Shown one piece after another: positions 5,101 to 7,767 of a DNA stretch of 7,767 nt. Source of the DNA: Saprospiraceae bacterium (lineage in GTDB: Bacteria; Bacteroidota; Bacteroidia; Chitinophagales; Saprospiraceae); NCBI GenBank assembly GCA_027009605.1, contig JALVCY010000589.1:1-7767 (forward strand), read 5' to 3'. Positions within the stretch are counted from its first letter, which is position 1. The number at the start of each line of letters is the position of its first letter. Under the pieces are notes generated by a model. The model did not search any database and was not told where the DNA came from. It saw only the letters and a list, made by a program, of their open reading frames with translations. A program made the position numbers and the translations under genes.

Positions 5101-7767
5101 ACCGTCCGACCACTGAAAAACCGGATTGAGTCCCGTCACATTCAAAGCTATGACTCCATCAGACTCCCCATAACAAGAAATCGGCTGCACGGTATCCAAC
5201 TCGACATTTAAGCCCGGCGCATTAATCACGACCCCCGAAAAGGTAGAAACACAATGAGCCGGTGAGCTATCACTTATTTGAATATTGTAAGCCCCTTGTG
5301 TCAGCCCATCCACCAAGACATTGGTCACATTGGCGGTGTCTCCGGACACGGGCCCTGTCCAACTAATCGTATAGGGCGGGACGCCTCCTTGCGGAATAAT
5401 CCTAAAATGCCCGTCTGAGCCCCCACAAGTCGATACATCTTGAATGTCTTGAATCTGGATGCTACTGACAGCCAAATTATTGCCGATGGCTACCGTGTCT
5501 TTCGCAAAACAGCCTGTTCCGTCTGTCAGTTTAACTACCAATGGCGAATAAGCACCGACTCCATACGTCGTTTGCGCAAGCGCTATCGGGGTTTCAAATC
5601 CATTGCTCCATTCATAGGAATAGGGCGCTACCCCTTGCACCACTCCCGCTTGCATGACGGCAATCTCACTTGGGCACAATTCAACGGTATCTTGCAACGG
5701 AGAAATCGCTACTTCCGGAGATTGGAGTACGTTGAAACTAACTTTTCGCACATCCTGACAGCCATTGGTGGTGACAGCATGATAGTAGAGACTACTGTAA
5801 TCTTCCGAAAAAATAGTATCGGTCGTTATCAAATTGGCCGCTACCAAGGGCAAATCCCCATAAACAGAAACGCTAATTTCTTGCCCGCTGGTGTCCTCCA
5901 TGGGCAAGGAAGATAAGCTAAATGGTTGCCCCGAACAGTGGTCAACAATGGTGTCCAAACCGATAAAAGGCTCCGGATGAATCACCACATCCACGGCCGC
6001 TAATCCACTCTTACAAGTATATCCCGCACCGGAGACAGAGTCCACCACATAAATCCGGTCTCCGTCTTCCAGATTGGGCAAAATGGCATTTTGGCCGCTT
6101 CCTATGATATTGCCATCTGCCGAATACCAATAATATTCGCCTATGGGCGCATCATTGATAAGAAACAGCTTGGTTCCGCTTGCGCAAAATTCGGATACCG
6201 GGTTAGCAGCCGGTACGGGCAATATGGTATCATCGGCCATGCCATTGCAATTTTCATCCAATTGATTGCACAAGATTTCGGGAGCTCCGGGATAAACAGA
6301 ATTATTTTGGTCATCACAATCGGTATCATCGGTCGTATAGCCGGCAGGTGGGCTGCTTCCGCAAAAAGATTCCGTATGGTTGGCATCTCCAAATCCATCT
6401 CCATCCACATCGGCATAAAACAGATGAGTCGGCCCTAAATCCAGCGTATTTCCGTAAAATATCAATTCATCCAAGGCCATATCACTCGAGCTGCCGCCGC
6501 GTATGCCTTCAAATCTCAACTGCACAACTTGCCCCAGATAGGCCGATAAGTCAATAAATTCCAAATGCCACATATCTCCCTGATCGCCACTAAGTGCCCA
6601 TAAAGTATCCCATCCGGCACTCCCATCGGTATGCGCTAATAATTTCAAACTACCCATACTGGCTCCATAAAGATGCCATTGAAACGAAAATCCACATCCA
6701 CCCTCCGTACCTGCGCCCACAAAAAGACAATTGGATTGCAATACGGAACGGCTATGTTGGTCACTACAAAAAGAAGCTTCGGTATAGATGTAATTGCCGG
6801 TACCGGACACATCATAGCTTGGCCCGGTGCTTCCGCTTGGCGTTGTCCCCTTATGCACCAACCAATCCGAGCCATCATCTTGCAGATTATGCCAAGTCCC
6901 ACTGAGAGTACAAGATTTTTTACAACTCGAAGGACAAATAGCCTGATCATCAAAATCCTCTATTATTGTTGGGTCAGAACAAGATGTGGTAAACGCAAAA
7001 CACACGTTTTTACTAAAAGAAGAACCACACTTCGAGCGCAAATAAACATGATAGTCAGTCAACAAGTCAAGCCCTGTCAACGTGGCCATGCCGATATTCC
7101 CGGCAACTCTAATCAGGCCGGTACCCCCACCCAATTGGCTGCCCGTACCCGGCACAAAATCAGCCGAACCATATTCTAAAATGACTGAATCGGGCACCGT
7201 CAACTCATTCCAGTCTAAACTCACATAAGTCCCGGCCACATAGCTCGTGTGTACTTGATTGGGCGCCACACAATTGATTGGTGCAAATACCAATTCGGCA
7301 TATTCCAAACTACCCAGATGGTCTTCATGGTCGTCACATATTTTTAGCGTCCAAGTGCCGATTGGACTACCTCCACTTTCGCTAAAATTCGACAAAGGCT
7401 CTTCCGGCTCAAACAACCCGACAAAATTCGTGGAGTCATTATCACTCGTCACCGCATCTTCAATATTTGTTGCGCAAGCGCCATCGACAAAAACACACAA
7501 TTCTTGACACGTGGTATCATAAGGATTCCCATAATTATTGTGGTCAAGACCATTTTTTTGCGAAAGCAGTACCGAAGTCCCATCCGGAGCGATCAAAGAA
7601 ATGGTCAAATCCGAATCATATTCATGCCGAATCAATAATTTTACGGAAGTCAATATCACATCACTCCCCAAAGCCGTGCCCGGAGCAGACGTCACATCCA
7701 CATAAAAATTACTCCGAAAATCACAGTCGATAATATGATTAGCTATATCCAAGTTGACCCCGCAAGT
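2161..7767 (-). CDS. Giant T9SS-exported SprB-repeat protein, N-terminus beyond window
   Basis: At least 1868 codons are open from the right edge to TAA at 2163-2161. The true start is outside: codons upstream of the TTG at 7752 stay open (TCGVN), and the sequence begins at a P domain without a signal peptide. Domains, counted from that TTG as residue 1: P domain 15-158, fibronectin type III 161-257, MAM 260-435, MopE-like metal-binding motif 443-508, Ig-like segments 513-595 and 596-678, SprB-like repeats 680-1780, T9SS type A sorting domain 1784-1863. Known relatives with such tails are Sec-exported, moved across the outer membrane by T9SS and attached to the surface or released. SprB of Flavobacterium johnsoniae is a gliding adhesin. 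P domains often follow a subtilisin-like or metallopeptidase domain, so the missing N-terminus could be a protease, but that is inference. Adhesion is the likelier role of the visible part. No frameshift is seen. It shares a strand with mdh but is 557 bp away and probably transcribed separately. Confidence 0.95.
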   Translation of the reverse strand, partial: TCGVNLDIANHIIDCDFRSNFYVDVTSAPGTALGSDVILTSVKLLIRHEYDSDLTISLIAPDGTSVLLSQKNGLDHNNYGNPYDTTCQELCVFVDGACATNIEDAVTSDNDSTNFVGLFEPEEPLSNFSESGGSPIGTWTLKICDDHEDHLGSLEYAELVFAPINCVAPNQVHTSYVAGTYVSLDWNELTVPDSVILEYGSADFVPGTGSQLGGGTGLIRVAGNIGMATLTGLDLLTDYHVYLRSKCGSSFSKNVCFAFTTSCSDPTIIEDFDDQAICPSSCKKSCTLSGTWHNLQDDGSDWLVHKGTTPSGSTGPSYDVSGTGNYIYTEASFCSDQHSRSVLQSNCLFVGAGTEGGCGFSFQWHLYGASMGSLKLLAHTDGSAGWDTLWALSGDQGDMWHLEFIDLSAYLGQVVQLRFEGIRGGSSSDMALDELIFYGNTLDLGPTHLFYADVDGDGFGDANHTESFCGSSPPAGYTTDDTDCDDQNNSVYPGAPEILCNQLDENCNGMADDTILPVPAANPVSEFCASGTKLFLINDAPIGEYYWYSADGNIIGSGQNAILPNLEDGDRIYVVDSVSGAGYTCKSGLAAVDVVIHPEPFIGLDTIVDHCSGQPFSLSSLPMEDTSGQEISVSVYGDLPLVAANLITTDTIFSEDYSSLYYHAVTTNGCQDVRKVSFNVLQSPEVAISPLQDTVELCPSEIAVMQAGVVQGVAPYSYEWSNGFETPIALAQTTYGVGAYSPLVVKLTDGTGCFAKDTVAIGNNLAVSSIQIQDIQDVSTCGGSDGHFRIIPQGGVPPYTISWTGPVSGDTANVTNVLVDGLTQGAYNIQISDSSPAHCVSTFSGVVINAPGLNVELDTVQPISCYGESDGVIALNVTGLNPVFQWSDGITTEDRFGLSGGVYSVTISDASCTLSIENIEVQEPDSLQAFVAGKEDVSCYGAANGLAQLNVFGGVKPYNYLWNGPTPVTGDSLTNLIPGDYTCVVIDYQGCSATPVEFSISEPDSLGFSSQVDEVTCYGMTNGRIEVTGFGGSPPYQYAWNLPDITGRINQDLGAGSYGCTVTDANGCSVSKTYVLSEPPEIQMISLAKVEPTCLGLNDGSLDAFGQGGTGSLKYYWDTFPEGHVISQIPQGYYSLLIKDSIGCVSDTIWATLNAIQQIVPYVDSIRDISCHGLANGHISVFPTGGHFPYDFLWSTGAQTEDLDDVGPGAYELTITDAIGCQISLDSLLLEEPEELVLNVVSNSVKCHGESSGRVYSYALGGSLPYRYSWNTGDTIPDLLDVAAGMYNLTLTDAHNCVQIDSSIVTEPDYLSVEINHLGMAASCGQGASLGSIQLTVDGGQTPYHYHWNTGAASEDLYNLMPGEYGLTVTDDVGCTLSTKPIRIYQTDTDFVIKPEKIKNVQCFGAQDGEIIFKGVGGTLPYNFNWSNGSTTSSWVETPLDTISQLEPGVYQLTITDAKGCTTVSDSLPITEPEQLYVNLDSINQNPCSSAMQGQIFTTAYGGQTPYHYLWNTFSNEPDPDSLSSGIYTVTVVDGNDCRAHLPDAVELVGLLDSLEIQVDEVINQNCQNTGSIFISVPSTLTNPQFIWSNQDTTEDITGLLAGFYRVTVFDESGCSSTLDSIEVKSVQNVMSLVLDSIHNVSCPGLNDGAIVVSVEAGLPPYSYYWSTNQHDSLMIDNLSSGNYSVTVVDANLCVALSGGLSVGEPDSMDYTSVITDSKLTQAGSIELILTGGIAPYTYIWDAMAQHQTTNPATNLKPGTYSVTVTDHNLCELVIDGLEVGGVVGTASPQAKRLKVFPNPASDIFYVDWPSGKTVDLSLISALGQRYSPHFRPKGRYLEVTISDLPSGIYLVEIVEADGLRRVGVLSK
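2164..2403 (-). other. T9SS type A C-terminal sorting domain
   Basis: This encodes the last 80 residues of the large protein. The segment has the signature of the Por secretion tail family: a hydrophobic strand leading into VFPNPASD (residues 1791-1798), a middle strand with SALGQ (1816-1820), and the closing DLPSGIYLVEI (1839-1849) before a short basic end. In this family the domain is the outer-membrane export signal and is cleaved during attachment or release. The short type A form differs from the type B tail of F. johnsoniae SprB. Confidence 0.95.
2413..5715 (-). repeat. Array of 14 SprB-like protein repeats
   Basis: Residues 680-1780 divide into 14 units of 74-89 residues, starting near 680, 759, 848, 922, 1001, 1077, 1153, 1231, 1306, 1385, 1471, 1549, 1625 and 1704. 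The consensus order is a Cys in a phrase like SCYG..DG, then GG..PY.Y.W, then L..G.Y.VTV.D..GC, and often a closing EPDS-like link to the next unit. Each is expected to fold as an Ig/PKD-like beta sandwich. The first unit is divergent and the last lacks its first Cys. The repeats are well diverged in sequence, so this is an old array, not a recent expansion. Such arrays act as stalks or adhesive surfaces in the SprB family. Confidence 0.9.
5719..6216 (-). other. Two Ig-like segments
   Basis: Residues 513-595 and 596-678 are beta-rich, each with a Cys near its start (C523, C606) and another near its end (C580, C665), and each closes before a Pro-containing link. They resemble the Ig-like spacer domains found in large Bacteroidota surface proteins. 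The family assignment is weaker than for the neighbouring domains. They link the metal-binding motif to the SprB-like array. Confidence 0.55.
6229..6426 (-). other. MopE-like Asp/Cys metal-binding motif
   Basis: Residues 443-508 begin with FYADVDGDGFGD (445-456). A Cys-Gly segment and GYTTDDTDCDD (471-481) follow, then VYPGAPEILCN (486-496) and LDENCNGMADD (498-508). This matches the motif family named after the copper-binding MopE protein of Methylococcus, which is widespread in Bacteroidota and Myxococcota surface proteins. The DxDxDG core also resembles calcium-binding thrombospondin type 3 repeats. Which metal is bound here cannot be told from sequence. Confidence 0.8.
6448..6975 (-). other. 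MAM domain
   Basis: Residues 260-435 open with EDFDD and the Trp-containing phrase WHNLQDDGSDWLVHKG. They continue with TPSGSTGPS...GNYIYTEAS and end with LRFEGIRGGSSSDMALDELIF, the usual landmarks of MAM, a beta-sandwich adhesion domain. It contains eight cysteines, more than the four typical of MAM, clustered near the start and middle, so extra disulfides are likely. Confidence 0.85.
6982..7272 (-). other. Fibronectin type III domain
   Basis: Residues 161-257 run from a Cys-Xaa-Xaa-Pro entry (CVAP) through VSLDWNE, ILEYGSADF, ATLTGLDLLTDYHVYLRSKC and FAFTT. This is the standard FN3 order of Trp strand, Tyr strand and the L..L..Y.VY.RS core. It acts as a spacer or binding module between the P and MAM domains. 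Confidence 0.85.
7279..7710 (-). other. Proprotein-convertase P domain
   Basis: Residues 15-158 show the P domain landmarks: VKLLIRHEYDSDLTISLIAPDG (37-58), VLLSQKNG (61-68), FVGLFEPEEPLSNF (110-123), and the closing GTWTLKICDDHEDHLGSLE (132-150). In secreted bacterial proteases this beta-barrel domain follows the catalytic domain and helps it fold or bind substrate. It also occurs without a protease in Bacteroidota surface proteins, so it does not prove proteolytic activity. Confidence 0.85.

Noticed and set aside
7750..7752. TTG as a start codon for the giant gene
   Set aside because: The frame stays open to the window edge, and the protein would begin immediately before a P domain with no signal peptide although it has a T9SS tail. 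The real start lies outside.

Overview
The window looks like chromosomal DNA of a member of the Bacteroidota, most plausibly a Saprospiria-like environmental lineage. Three things point there: a very large secreted protein ending in a type IX secretion (T9SS) sorting domain and carrying a long array of SprB-type repeats; an mdh gene with no clear Shine-Dalgarno sequence but a good match to the Bacteroidota promoter (TTG, 18 bp, TAnnTTTG); and intergenic DNA full of short repeats. The phylum call is firm. The class call is inference.

Layout, left to right. Positions 1-585 hold no credible gene. They are a mosaic of an 8-bp tandem repeat (CCGYTAYA), tiny perfect hairpins with GNA loops (read on the minus strand) mostly followed by GTTCAA, and a duplicated 35-bp block. 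Positions 586-616 are an intrinsic terminator oriented for the minus-strand gene mdh (668-1603), a complete 311-residue NAD-dependent malate dehydrogenase of the LDH-like type. Its probable promoter lies at 1702-1730. Positions 1740-2160 are non-coding and carry three copies of a ~45-bp element about 100 bp apart. The first copy is joined to a degenerate inverted copy, which makes a 93-bp imperfect palindrome. Positions 2161-7767, also minus strand, are the last 1868 codons of a giant exported protein whose N-terminus lies beyond the right edge.

The giant protein reads, N to C in the visible part: proprotein-convertase P domain, fibronectin type III, MAM, MopE-like Asp/Cys-rich metal-binding motif, two Ig-like segments, 14 SprB-like repeats, T9SS type A C-terminal domain. 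This is a cell-surface or secreted adhesin or protease-tail architecture. It has no evident functional link with mdh: the two genes share a strand but are separated by 557 bp, and mdh appears to have its own promoter and terminator. No defence system, CRISPR array, transposase, rRNA or tRNA was recognised. The most unusual content is the structured intergenic DNA on both sides of mdh.
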